Positions 34,959 through 43,889 of a stretch of 64,000 nt of DNA are shown here, piece after piece. Origin of the DNA: Bin80 sp965219915. Its GTDB lineage: Bacteria > Bacteroidota > Rhodothermia > Rhodothermales > Bin80. The stretch covers positions 1,488,001-1,552,000 of the forward strand of contig OZ244794.1 of NCBI GenBank assembly GCA_965219915.1, written 5' to 3'. Within the stretch, counting starts at the first letter, position 1. Every line of letters begins with the position of its first letter. The notes beneath the pieces were generated by a model that worked only from the letters and a program-made list of their open reading frames with translations, did no database searches and was not told where the DNA came from. A program made the translations under genes and the position numbers.

Positions 34959-36710
34959 TTGCACAGGATCATATGGTGCTGGCTTTCCAGCACAAAATTT
35001 TTATTATGCTTGCTTCTCGCTCCACATGCAGCTTATGCGCAGGTGGAGCGCGTAGCTAGCACTCCGCAGGAACTCTCAAGTGCCATTGCCTCTTCGGGAC
35101 CGGGGGACACCATCATAATGGCGAATGGTACCTGGACCGATGTGGTGATTTCGTTCTATGCCCAAGGTGCTGAAGGGGATTCGATTACGCTCCGGGCAGA
35201 AACCCCCGGGCAAGTAATCCTGAATGGCAACTCCCGCTTGAAGATTGGTGGATCGTATCTCAAGGTGGACGGCTTATGGTTTGACCAGGGCGCGTTGCGC
35301 AGTGGGCATCTTATTGAATTCAGGCGCTCGTCCTCACGGTTGACTACCCATAGCCGTCTTACAAACTGTGCCATAACCAACTACAACCCCCCAAGCTACT
35401 TGACGGAGTATAAATGGGTTTCTATTTACGGCGCGCACAATCGTGTTGATCATTGTCATTTTGCCGGAAAAAGCCATGACGGTGCAACGGTCGTGGTTTG
35501 GCTGCGGGATCCGCCCAATGACAGTCCAGTGTGGCATCAAATTGACAGTAACTACTTCGGGCATCGTCCAGAGCTGGGCAAGAATGGTGGAGAGACCATT
35601 CGTATTGGCACCAGCAGCCGCTCAATGCAGGATGCGAATGTGACCGTGGAGCATAATCTCTTCGAGGAATGTGATGGAGAGATCGAAATCATCTCGAACA
35701 AGAGTGGCAACAATATTTTCCGGCATAACACGTTCCGGCGCTCATCAGGTACGCTGACGCTACGGCACGGCAATGAAGCCAGCGTGTACGGAAATTATTT
35801 TTTAGGGGAGGGCAAGTCAGGATCAGGTGGCGTCCGGATTATTGGCGAGCGACACAAGGTTTACAATAATTATTTTCAGGACTTGAGGGGCACGGGTTAC
35901 CGTTCTGCCTTGGCGGTGGTTAATGGTGTTCGGAACTCCCCGCTCAACAGATATTTCCAAGTTAAGGATGCCGTGGTGGCATTCAACACATTTGTCAATG
36001 TTGAGGAGACGTTCGTCATTGGAGCTGGTAAGAGCTCGGAGCAATCCCTCGCGCCTGAGGGACTTCAGATCGCGAATAACCTCGTTGTAACCCGGAACGG
36101 TCCCATCATAGAATACGAGGATACACCACTTGGTATCACTTATGCGTCTAACGTGTTTTTTGGGGCCGAATCTGGGATTGGTCAGGTCGATGGTATACTC
36201 ATTGCCGATCCATCACTTGTGTTTGATCAAGATGTATGGCGTCTGTCCAGTACTAGCGTGGCAGTGGGGGCGGCCACAGCAATAGACTTTGTAACCCATG
36301 ACATTGATGGGCAAGAACGGGACGGCCTCCCCGATATTGGAGCCGATGAGATCAGCTTATCGCCGGTCCTTTATCGGCCGCTCACCTCACAGGATGTAGG
36401 TCCATCGTACCTCAGTCTTGTACTGCACTCCGATCAACTGGCGTTTCCAACGTCAATTCCGGCTGTGGAGGTATACCCTAATCCGTTCAGATCTGCAGTC
36501 ACGATTGATTTTGAGCTTATCATCCCAGGTTTTGCAAAGCTAAGTATCTATGACCTTTTGGGGCGCGAGGTGGCTAATTTGGCTGCTGGTACCAGGAATA
36601 CAGGCCATCACAGCACCACGTTTGATGGATCTGGACTTGCGCCAGGGATTTACTTTATTGTAGTTGAAGTGGACGGTTTGCGCACGAAGCATACTTTGAT
36701 TAGGCATTGA
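34959..36710 (+). CDS. PL6 alginate lyase with T9SS sorting domain, TTG start
   Basis: A 583-residue polysaccharide lyase family 6 enzyme that cleaves alginate by beta-elimination. Signal peptide about 1-28 (ending AAYAQ). The beta-helix (about 30-450) keeps GKNGGETIRIGTSSRSMQD and the catalytic pair Lys248 (IISNKSG) and Arg269 (LTLRHGN). Their 21-residue spacing equals that in characterised PL6 enzymes. Residues about 495-583 are a T9SS tag (VEVYPNPFRSAVTIDFEL, LAPGIYFIVVEVDG), so surface anchoring or release is likely. The only suitable start is TTG at 34959, four bases after the previous stop. Its stop overlaps the start of the next PL6 gene. Confidence 0.92.
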   Translation: MHRIIWCWLSSTKFLLCLLLAPHAAYAQVERVASTPQELSSAIASSGPGDTIIMANGTWTDVVISFYAQGAEGDSITLRAETPGQVILNGNSRLKIGGSYLKVDGLWFDQGALRSGHLIEFRRSSSRLTTHSRLTNCAITNYNPPSYLTEYKWVSIYGAHNRVDHCHFAGKSHDGATVVVWLRDPPNDSPVWHQIDSNYFGHRPELGKNGGETIRIGTSSRSMQDANVTVEHNLFEECDGEIEIISNKSGNNIFRHNTFRRSSGTLTLRHGNEASVYGNYFLGEGKSGSGGVRIIGERHKVYNNYFQDLRGTGYRSALAVVNGVRNSPLNRYFQVKDAVVAFNTFVNVEETFVIGAGKSSEQSLAPEGLQIANNLVVTRNGPIIEYEDTPLGITYASNVFFGAESGIGQVDGILIADPSLVFDQDVWRLSSTSVAVGAATAIDFVTHDIDGQERDGLPDIGADEISLSPVLYRPLTSQDVGPSYLSLVLHSDQLAFPTSIPAVEVYPNPFRSAVTIDFELIIPGFAKLSIYDLLGREVANLAAGTRNTGHHSTTFDGSGLAPGIYFIVVEVDGLRTKHTLIRH

Positions 36711-39211
36711 CTAGGCTAAGCATCTTACTGGCACTGGGACTGGCAACCGTTGCTCCAGCCACCCCGGATGATGCACTGGTTCGCACGGTGGAAGAGTTTC
36801 GGGAAGCGGTTCGTCACGCCCAGCCGGGTGATACAATCACCATGGCTAATGGCATGTGGCACGATGCAAATCTGGTATTTGACGCGGATGGTGCAGAAGG
36901 TGATTCAATCACTGTTCGTGCCGAAACTCCAGGTGAGGTGATTCTGACTGGCCAGTCTCGTATTCGCATAGGTGGGCAGTACCTGAAAGTAGAGGGATTG
37001 TGGTTTCATCGTGGAGCGCTGGATCGAGGACATGTGATCGCATTCCGCACGGACAGGGCGGCCCATCACAGCCGCATCACCAATTGCGCGGTAACAGAAT
37101 TCAACCCCGATAACTGGCTACTGCAGTACAAATGGGTGTCCGTGTACGGCACACACAATCGAGTAGATCATTGTTACTTTGCAGGCAAAACGCACGATGG
37201 GGCCACGCTCGTAGTGTGGCTGGAAGATCCGCCAGATAACGAACCCAACTATCACCGGATTGACCATAATCACTTTGGGTACCGTCCTGTGCTGGGTAAG
37301 AATGGTGGAGAGACGATTCGTATTGGCACCAGCAGTCGCTCTATGCAGGACTCCTACACGGTGGTAGAACATAACCTGTTTGAGCGCACCAATGGGGAGC
37401 ACGAAATCATTTCCAACAAGTCAGGACATAATGTCTATCAGCATAATACTTTCCTCGAGGCGCAGGGCGCCCTAACCCTGCGCCACGGTAACCATGCTAC
37501 CATTAGGGAGAACTGGTTTCTGGGCAGAGGAAAGCCGGGTACGGGTGGAGTACGCATCATTGGAGAGGACCATTTGGTCACGCACAATTATTTTTCCGAA
37601 CTAGAGGGAGATTCCTCACGTGCGTCGCTCTCAGTGATGAACGGTATTCCCAATTCGCCTCTGAATCGATATTTCCAGGTTAAGCGTCCGGTTATAACCC
37701 AAAACACATTTGTTGGCACGCGGGTGAGCATACTTTTTGGACTGGGGGCAGATGGAGAGAAGACACTCCTGCCAGAGGATGTTCTGTTTGGCCAGAATGT
37801 CATTTTCACAGAAAACGGTAAATCTGTGGTTACGGCGTACGTGTCTGCTGACGATGTAACGTGGAGTGAGAATGTATTCTATGGAACGCCATTGGGCATT
37901 CAGCCCCCCAACGGTATACGATGGGAGAATCCAGAGTTGATAACTGGTCCTCACGGGATGCTGTATCCATCTCCAGAAGGCCCAGCATCCGGAAAAGGGG
38001 CATCGCCCACATATCCACCTCTTTCACCGTCCGACGTTGGTCCCTCGTGGTGGGGTCAACCCTGGGACCCAGACATATTGGTGGATACAGCGCGTGTGCT
38101 TCCTGATTTTTCTTACGCGGGATACAGAAGGGGCGAAGAGTCTCCGCCCGACCCCGAAGTAACGCTGGATGTGACTGACTATGGCGCAACTGGCAATGAT
38201 ATGAATGACGACACTGAGGGGTTCAAGCGGGCAATTCAAGCGGCGCACAATCACGAAGGTTGGGTTGTTATTGGGATTCCAAGGGGACGGTTTCACTTGT
38301 CTGACGTGATGCGCCTGGAACGGGACAGTGTAATTGTGCGGGGAAGTGGAGTGAGTGAGTCGGTAATTAGCATAGAGAAGCCCCTCGGGTCCTTGGATGT
38401 GGCAGACGAGTTCAGTGAGCCGTCCGATACGTCCCGGGTCCAAGGGAGGGTAGCATCGCCTTATTCAAGTTGGGGTGGAATGTTCTGGTTTCGAGGGTCA
38501 AGAGCTCCGGCTGGAACATCTCCCACATCCATGGAGGTTGGCATGGAGCACCTTAGTATAGAATTCAATTCTGTGCCATATGGGGGGCACCAGCTTGAGG
38601 ATGGATACAATGCAGTGTATCTCGAAGGTGTGAGAAATGGATGGATTCGAGATGTGGAGATCAAGAATGCGGATGCAGGAATAATCCTCAATATGGCATC
38701 GCAAGTGACACTTGAGAATATCCTGATTGCCGGGCGAGGAGGTCATTATGGTATTCATACACAGGACTCAAAACATATCCTGATCGAGAATATTCGCGTT
38801 CATTCAAACACACTGCATCCAGTCGGTTGTGCGGGCGAAAGTGGCCATAACGTTGTCACGGCCAGCTCCATAGGACACATTTATGATGCGGGCTGCGCAG
38901 AACCCAATTTGTATGAAGGGCTCACCGTTCGAGGTGACTCAATGGGTAAACCAATCTTGGATGTTGAATTCCATTCACCGCTGGTACTGTGGAATATTAA
39001 GATCCACTACGACCATGTCCGGGCCGTTCGCCCACCTGTTTACCTGGGTGCATTGGGGGACCATGTTACCATCGTGGGATTATCGAGCGACGTGCCAGTA
39101 CGTATGCAATCTGGGGCAGGGGGCTATTACGAGGGTACAAACTGGCCGGGGGAGCTTACGGTCCCATCCTTGTACCAGTATCAACTCGGAAAGCGGCGCG
39201 GAGAAATCTGA
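36707..39211 (+). CDS. PL6 alginate lyase fused to a pectate-lyase-3-like beta-helix, TTG start
   Basis: An 834-residue two-domain protein. Residues about 22-455 are a complete PL6 domain, closely similar to the upstream gene product, with GKNGGETIRIG, Lys238 (NKSG) and Arg259 (LRHGN). Residues about 487-800 are a second right-handed helix, opening DVTDYGATGNDMNDDTEGFK, the pattern of pectate_lyase_3/GH28-like proteins. There is no T9SS tag; the signal peptide (about 1-19) is short, so it may stay in the periplasm. The TTG start at 36707 overlaps the previous stop (TTGA). The linker at about 455-485 is Pro- and Asp-rich. The second domain's activity is unknown. Confidence 0.88.
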   Translation: MTRLSILLALGLATVAPATPDDALVRTVEEFREAVRHAQPGDTITMANGMWHDANLVFDADGAEGDSITVRAETPGEVILTGQSRIRIGGQYLKVEGLWFHRGALDRGHVIAFRTDRAAHHSRITNCAVTEFNPDNWLLQYKWVSVYGTHNRVDHCYFAGKTHDGATLVVWLEDPPDNEPNYHRIDHNHFGYRPVLGKNGGETIRIGTSSRSMQDSYTVVEHNLFERTNGEHEIISNKSGHNVYQHNTFLEAQGALTLRHGNHATIRENWFLGRGKPGTGGVRIIGEDHLVTHNYFSELEGDSSRASLSVMNGIPNSPLNRYFQVKRPVITQNTFVGTRVSILFGLGADGEKTLLPEDVLFGQNVIFTENGKSVVTAYVSADDVTWSENVFYGTPLGIQPPNGIRWENPELITGPHGMLYPSPEGPASGKGASPTYPPLSPSDVGPSWWGQPWDPDILVDTARVLPDFSYAGYRRGEESPPDPEVTLDVTDYGATGNDMNDDTEGFKRAIQAAHNHEGWVVIGIPRGRFHLSDVMRLERDSVIVRGSGVSESVISIEKPLGSLDVADEFSEPSDTSRVQGRVASPYSSWGGMFWFRGSRAPAGTSPTSMEVGMEHLSIEFNSVPYGGHQLEDGYNAVYLEGVRNGWIRDVEIKNADAGIILNMASQVTLENILIAGRGGHYGIHTQDSKHILIENIRVHSNTLHPVGCAGESGHNVVTASSIGHIYDAGCAEPNLYEGLTVRGDSMGKPILDVEFHSPLVLWNIKIHYDHVRAVRPPVYLGALGDHVTIVGLSSDVPVRMQSGAGGYYEGTNWPGELTVPSLYQYQLGKRRGEI

Positions 39212-39252
39212 GGGCTAGAGGAGGGTTGTGATAACCGGAGATTCTGGTCAAT

Positions 39253-40002
39253 TTATTTGCTAGCCTCCGAAGAATCAGATGCCTTTTGGGCGGACAGCAT
39301 CTGGGAGATATGATTCTCCGATTCCATCAGGTGATGTTCCATGTTGATGCGGGCAGCTTCAGCATCTCGCATGAGAATGGCGTTCAGGATACGCTCATGC
39401 CATTTGATTGCTGAATACCTCGCATCTTCAACTATTTCGTGAACGGAGGATTTGATTTGTGGCATGAGTGCCTGGATCGGTGCAATCAGTAGCGGCATGA
39501 TACTATTCCCGGATGCAATTGCAATGTGTTGATGGAATGCAAGGTCCAGCTTGGCTAATTCTTCACTTCTTCCCGTCCATGTTTTCATTGCATCACAGTC
39601 ATTCCGCAGTTGCGCAGCGTCATCCGGCGTGTGATGAAGGGCAGCTTCGGCTGCTATCGGGGGTTCAATTAGCTGGCGGGCCCTGATGATGTCTATGAAC
39701 TTAAGGTCTCCGCCATGTTGCTGTAGATACAATTCCAGCGGAGTACTTACCGATTCAGCGGAGAGTTCAGATACAAAAATGCCGCGCCCTTTTTCAATTC
39801 GGATCAGTCCGCGTCCCGAGAGCATACGCAGAGCTTCCCTCAGCACCGTTCTGCTTACACCGAACTGAGCGCATAAGTCCAATTCGGATGAAAGCCGCAT
39901 GCCCGGTATCAAATGCTTTTCGCGAATGGAGTTCTCAATAGCCTCTACGACAGAATGGCTGAGAAGCTGGGGTTTACCTACGGATTCGAATTGTCGTGCC
40001 AT
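39253..40002 (-). CDS. GntR/FadR-family transcriptional regulator
   Basis: A 249-residue regulator. The N-terminal winged helix (about 12-80) contains SVVEAIENSIREKHLIPGMR and the recognition region LCAQFGVSRTVLREALRML, followed by GLIRIEKGRGIFV. The FCD effector domain (about 100-235) has the family's metal/ligand histidines and acids (LDLAFHQHIAIASGN; WHERILNAI). It is the last gene of the minus-strand arm, after dctM. FCD regulators of uronate catabolism usually bind an uronate-derived ligand and repress. Two matching inverted-repeat sites in the locus are its likely targets. Confidence 0.92.
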   Translation of the reverse strand: MARQFESVGKPQLLSHSVVEAIENSIREKHLIPGMRLSSELDLCAQFGVSRTVLREALRMLSGRGLIRIEKGRGIFVSELSAESVSTPLELYLQQHGGDLKFIDIIRARQLIEPPIAAEAALHHTPDDAAQLRNDCDAMKTWTGRSEELAKLDLAFHQHIAIASGNSIMPLLIAPIQALMPQIKSSVHEIVEDARYSAIKWHERILNAILMRDAEAARINMEHHLMESENHISQMLSAQKASDSSEASK

Positions 40003-40067
40003 GGATTAAGGAACGAGGTTTGGACGCGTAGCTTGTAAGCGTGTGGAATACAATGTAAGATAGTTTT

Positions 40068-41360
40068 TTAGAGACCAAATAGTCGGGGGATCACTAATGT
40101 AATTTGTGGGACAAAAGTGATCAATATCAGTGCGACCAGCATAGCGATGTACAGGGGAGCCAGAGGCCGAATCATCGCGGGTACAGTTACCCCGGAGATT
40201 CCTGCACCCGCAAAGAGCACCGTACCCACGGGTGGTGTACAGAGACCGATGCAGAGATTGGCCACCATCAAGATACCGAAGTGGAGCGGGTCAATACCAA
40301 ATCCCACGACCACCGGTAGAAAAATAGGTGTAAAGATCAGGATGGCCGGTGTCATGTCCATGAATGTGCCAACCATCAACAACAGCACATTTATCAGAAG
40401 GAGTACAATGATCTTGTTGTCACTGACTGCTAAAAGTGATTCCGCAATGCCTTGTGGGATATCCTCAAAAGAAAGCACCCAGGAGAGCGCCAGTGAGGCG
40501 CCGATGAGGAGCATGACCACGGCGGTAGTCGTCACGCTGTTTAGCAAAACGTCATAGAGATCCCGTATTCGGACCTCGCGATAGAGCAGCACGAGTACAA
40601 GTGCGTAAAGCACTGCAATGGCAGCCGCTTCGGTTGCCGTAAATACGCCTGCGATAATCCCCCCGATGACAACAACGACCAGAGTAAGGCTCGGTAGTGC
40701 CTGCGCAAAATGCTTGAACACCTCCCGAAGCGGTACACGATCACCCTTGCCGTATCCCTTTCGGTTTGCTACGAACGCTGCAACTACCATCAGCAGTCCC
40801 CCTATAAGAATGCCGGGCAAATATCCAGCGATGAACAGTGCAGCGACTGAAACTGTACCGCTGGCCAGCGAATATACGATCAGCACGTTACTGGGAGGGA
40901 TCAGCAATCCTGTTGTAGCAGAGGATACATTGACCGCCGCACTGAAGCCAGGAGAGTAGCCGCCGTCAACCATCTTGGGGTGCATGACCGACCCTATGGC
41001 TGCTGCAGCAGCAATCCCCGAGCCTGAAATAGAGCCAAACAGCATGCACGCAATGATATTTACAAGTGCGAGACCTCCGGGGAGTGCCCCGATCAAGGCG
41101 CGGGCAAATGCAATAAGACGGCGGGCAATTCCTCCGCGGCCCATTAAATTACCTGCCAGAATGAAGAAAGGGATGGCTAGTAAGGTGAAGCTGTCCAAGC
41201 CCGTAGCAATGCGTTGTGCGGTTGTGCTGGCCGCAGGCACAAAATCCACTGCGACGACCATGGTGAGTAATGTAGACATGCCCAAGCAATAGGCTACAGG
41301 CACATCTAACAGCAGCAGAATTAAGAAGCTTACCACAAGTACAAGTACGGCAATCTCCAT
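40068..41360 (-). CDS. dctM: TRAP transporter large permease subunit (DctM)
   Basis: A 430-residue inner-membrane permease with about 12 hydrophobic segments, including FILAGNLMGRGGIARRLIAF and GSISGSGIAAAAAIGSVMHP, both DctM signatures. It uses the sodium gradient to import a carboxylate delivered by DctP. It lies 35 bases after dctQ. In this locus the cargo is most likely alginate-derived unsaturated or keto-uronate monomers, an inference from the neighbours. Confidence 0.94.
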   Translation of the reverse strand: MEIAVLVLVVSFLILLLLDVPVAYCLGMSTLLTMVVAVDFVPAASTTAQRIATGLDSFTLLAIPFFILAGNLMGRGGIARRLIAFARALIGALPGGLALVNIIACMLFGSISGSGIAAAAAIGSVMHPKMVDGGYSPGFSAAVNVSSATTGLLIPPSNVLIVYSLASGTVSVAALFIAGYLPGILIGGLLMVVAAFVANRKGYGKGDRVPLREVFKHFAQALPSLTLVVVVIGGIIAGVFTATEAAAIAVLYALVLVLLYREVRIRDLYDVLLNSVTTTAVVMLLIGASLALSWVLSFEDIPQGIAESLLAVSDNKIIVLLLINVLLLMVGTFMDMTPAILIFTPIFLPVVVGFGIDPLHFGILMVANLCIGLCTPPVGTVLFAGAGISGVTVPAMIRPLAPLYIAMLVALILITFVPQITLVIPRLFGL

Positions 41361-41395
41361 TTACAGTTAATCTGTTCGGGTTTATGGTTGATGTC

Positions 41396-41884
41396 TCAAC
41401 CGTCGGACAAGAGGGTAGGGCTCTCCTGTTCCGGGTTCTCTTGAATAGCAATGATACTGTAGTAGATCATCAGAAGCCCGCTTATCGGAAGCACTAGATA
41501 GACGTATCCTATGGGAACCTGAAAAGCCGCAGAAAGCTGATTCAGGTCCAGCGTCACATAGACGAGCCAACTGCCTCCAAAAACCAGCGCCACCACGGAA
41601 AAAATGATAATGACGATGTGCGCGAATACGTGAACGGATCTTTTTTGGGTGCTGGGCAGTCGTCGTACAAGCACATCAATGCCGAGGTGTGCACGCACAC
41701 GCAACGCGTATGCTGCACCCAGCAGGCTAATCCAGATGAGCAGATAAGTTGACAGTTCCTCCGTGTAAGAACTGGGACTGTTAAGCAGGAAGCGAGTAAT
41801 GACTTGCCAGGATACAGTAATTACCATGAGCGCCATTAAGGTGACCAGCAATCCTGCAAGCGTCTTGTCAATAATGCGTGTCAT
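41396..41884 (-). CDS. dctQ: TRAP transporter small permease subunit (DctQ)
   Basis: A 162-residue protein with four membrane helices, starting MTRIIDKTLAGLLVTLMALM. The DctQ pattern appears in PSSYTEELSTYLLIWISLLG and LRVRAHLGIDVLVRRLP. The ATG at 41884 overlaps the dctP stop (ATGA), which is better than the upstream start at 41923 that would overlap dctP by 43 bases. It partners DctM. Confidence 0.92.
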   Translation of the reverse strand: MTRIIDKTLAGLLVTLMALMVITVSWQVITRFLLNSPSSYTEELSTYLLIWISLLGAAYALRVRAHLGIDVLVRRLPSTQKRSVHVFAHIVIIIFSVVALVFGGSWLVYVTLDLNQLSAAFQVPIGYVYLVLPISGLLMIYYSIIAIQENPEQESPTLLSDG

Positions 41885-42882
41885 GGTGCTTGGGTGGCGA
41901 GAGCCCAAATCCGATCGGCCCATGGTTCCAGTTCGGTACCTTCAAGAGATTCATAGAGCGGCAGAACGGCTTCCTGGAATGGCCTTTTATCAGGGCGAAC
42001 GACGATCACACCGTCTTCCTCGACGGCTCTAAGCGCCTCCTGGCTGGCCTCGTTCCACAATCTTCGCTGGAACACTACTGACTCCTCTATCGCTTGGGTA
42101 AGCCACGCTTGTTGTTGGGTGGACAGCTTATTCCATGTATGAGTGCCAATCAGAAGGACATCGGGAGGAGCGGAGTGTTCATCCAAAGTATAGTATCGTG
42201 CCTGCTCAAAATGTTTGGATCCGTAGAAATTTGGTGGATTGTTTTCTGCACCATCCACGACCCCCTGCTGCAGTGCTGTATAGAGCTCTCCATAAGCCAT
42301 TGGCGTAGCATTTGCACCGAGTAGATTAATCGTTTGGATGGAAAGATTACTTCGCATCACACGAATCTTCAATCCTTCTAGATCTTCGGGAGCATCGACC
42401 CTTTTGTCATGTATGTAGAAGCTTCGGAAGCCGGCATCGTAATAACACAATCCACGTATCCGGTAGGGTAATCCTTGCAGAAGTATTTCCTTTCCTACGT
42501 CGCCCTGAAGCGCTCTCCAGAGATGGTCTTGATCTTCAAAGAGATACGGAAGACTGTAAACGCCCATGGCGGGCACAAAATTCTCGATCACACTGGAAGC
42601 AGTTTTTGCCATGTCGAGCGTGCCGAGTTGGAGTAGCTCCACAGATTCCCGTTCGTTGCCCAACTGCCCACTGGGATAAATTTTCACCCGCATAGTGCCT
42701 TCCGAGAGCTCCTCTAATCGCTCTCCCATGAAAGCCATCCCACGGTGCACCGGATGCATTGAATCCAGCACATGTGCCAAACGGAGTTCAATGCTGTCTT
42801 GTGTGGAATTGCAGCCCGCGCTGCTAAGGAGCAACGGCACGGTCAGCAATGCGAGCAACACAAGCTTAGTGGCTGAATTCAT
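41881..42882 (-). CDS. dctP: TRAP transporter substrate-binding protein (DctP), lipoprotein
   Basis: A 333-residue solute receptor. From the ATG at 42882 the signal ends in the lipobox LSSAGC, so it is tethered to a membrane rather than free. The binding fold has LRLAHVLDSMHPVHRGMAF, the carboxylate-binding Arg in GLKIRVMRSNLSI, and the DctP stretch MAYGELYTALQQGVVDGAEN. This form is common among uronate-binding TRAP proteins. The in-frame start 43 codons upstream adds no sensible leader. It heads the dctP-dctQ-dctM set after the SDR gene. Confidence 0.93.
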   Translation of the reverse strand: MNSATKLVLLALLTVPLLLSSAGCNSTQDSIELRLAHVLDSMHPVHRGMAFMGERLEELSEGTMRVKIYPSGQLGNERESVELLQLGTLDMAKTASSVIENFVPAMGVYSLPYLFEDQDHLWRALQGDVGKEILLQGLPYRIRGLCYYDAGFRSFYIHDKRVDAPEDLEGLKIRVMRSNLSIQTINLLGANATPMAYGELYTALQQGVVDGAENNPPNFYGSKHFEQARYYTLDEHSAPPDVLLIGTHTWNKLSTQQQAWLTQAIEESVVFQRRLWNEASQEALRAVEEDGVIVVRPDKRPFQEAVLPLYESLEGTELEPWADRIWALATQAP

Positions 42883-43068
42883 GTTGATGGCACAGTAAGC
42901 CTTTGGGCAAGGATTATGCGTCTGTCCAGAATGGGAGCTATTGGTCGGGATTGCGCTTCGGAGCGGACCGACCATATGCAAGTCCACCAGATCAATTCTT
43001 CTGGCAAACACTGTTGCGCATCAAACATGCCAGGGTTTTCCATTGACCGATTGGTCCTCAGGGTCAGA

Positions 43069-43827
43069 TTAGACAAAGTAAAGGCCACCATTCACCTCCA
43101 CAGACTCGCCATTTACGTATGCAGAGGCATCAGATGCAAGAAAGGCGACGATGTTGGCCACATCTTCAGATTCACCCTCACGGCCAACGGCTGTCTTTCC
43201 GGCAACCATTTTACGAACGTTATCGGGTGTAAACGTGTCATGGAATGTTGTATTGATCAGGCCCGGTGAGACGCAATTCACGCGGATGTTGCGTGCAGAA
43301 AGCTCTTTTGCCATTCCACGGGTCATGGTTAGGACACCGCCTTTCGCAGTTGCATAGGCAATTGACCCTCCTCCACCACCGTCACGGGCCGCGAGTGATG
43401 CCAGGTTCACGATCGTTCCACCAGGCTTCATGTACGGCAATGCAGCCTGAGAAACGAGGAAGACAGATTTTAGATTTACCGCCATAACAGCATCCCAGAA
43501 TGCTTCGTCCATTTCGTCGAGCTTCTTGCGCGCCAGTAGACCGCCGGCGTTATTGACTAGTATATCAAGGGACCCGCCAAAGGCTTTCGTGCCCTCGGCG
43601 AGCAGACGATTTACGTCCGTTGCTTGAGTGACATCGGCCCTTATTGCAAATGCCCGGCCACCGAAATCGGCGACTGTTGCAACGGTCTCCTCCGCGTCGC
43701 TCTTACTGGAGTGATAATTAACGATGACGGAGGCGCCTGCTTTCGCCAGGCCGTAGACAATCCATCTCCCGATATCTCTTCCTCCTCCGGTTACCAGCGC
43801 CACCTTCCCGCTCAGATCTGTATTCAT
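43069..43827 (-). CDS. SDR oxidoreductase, probable unsaturated-uronate (DEH) reductase
   Basis: A 252-residue classical short-chain dehydrogenase. The cofactor loop is VTGGGRDIGRWIVYGL. The NNAG motif is ILVNNAGGLLARKK. The catalytic Ser is in NLASLAARDGG and the Tyr-Lys in AYATAKGGVL. The C-terminus has VNGESVEVNGGLYFV. Alginate loci commonly encode an SDR that reduces 4-deoxy-L-erythro-5-hexoseulose uronate to 2-keto-3-deoxygluconate; between PL17 and a TRAP transporter this is the natural role. The substrate is inferred from context only. Confidence 0.85.
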   Translation of the reverse strand: MNTDLSGKVALVTGGGRDIGRWIVYGLAKAGASVIVNYHSSKSDAEETVATVADFGGRAFAIRADVTQATDVNRLLAEGTKAFGGSLDILVNNAGGLLARKKLDEMDEAFWDAVMAVNLKSVFLVSQAALPYMKPGGTIVNLASLAARDGGGGGSIAYATAKGGVLTMTRGMAKELSARNIRVNCVSPGLINTTFHDTFTPDNVRKMVAGKTAVGREGESEDVANIVAFLASDASAYVNGESVEVNGGLYFV

Positions 43828-43889
43828 GCTGTCGTTTTGTGTTAGAATCTTAAGTGATTAGAAGCGAGCAGATATTTTCTGCTTGCGTG

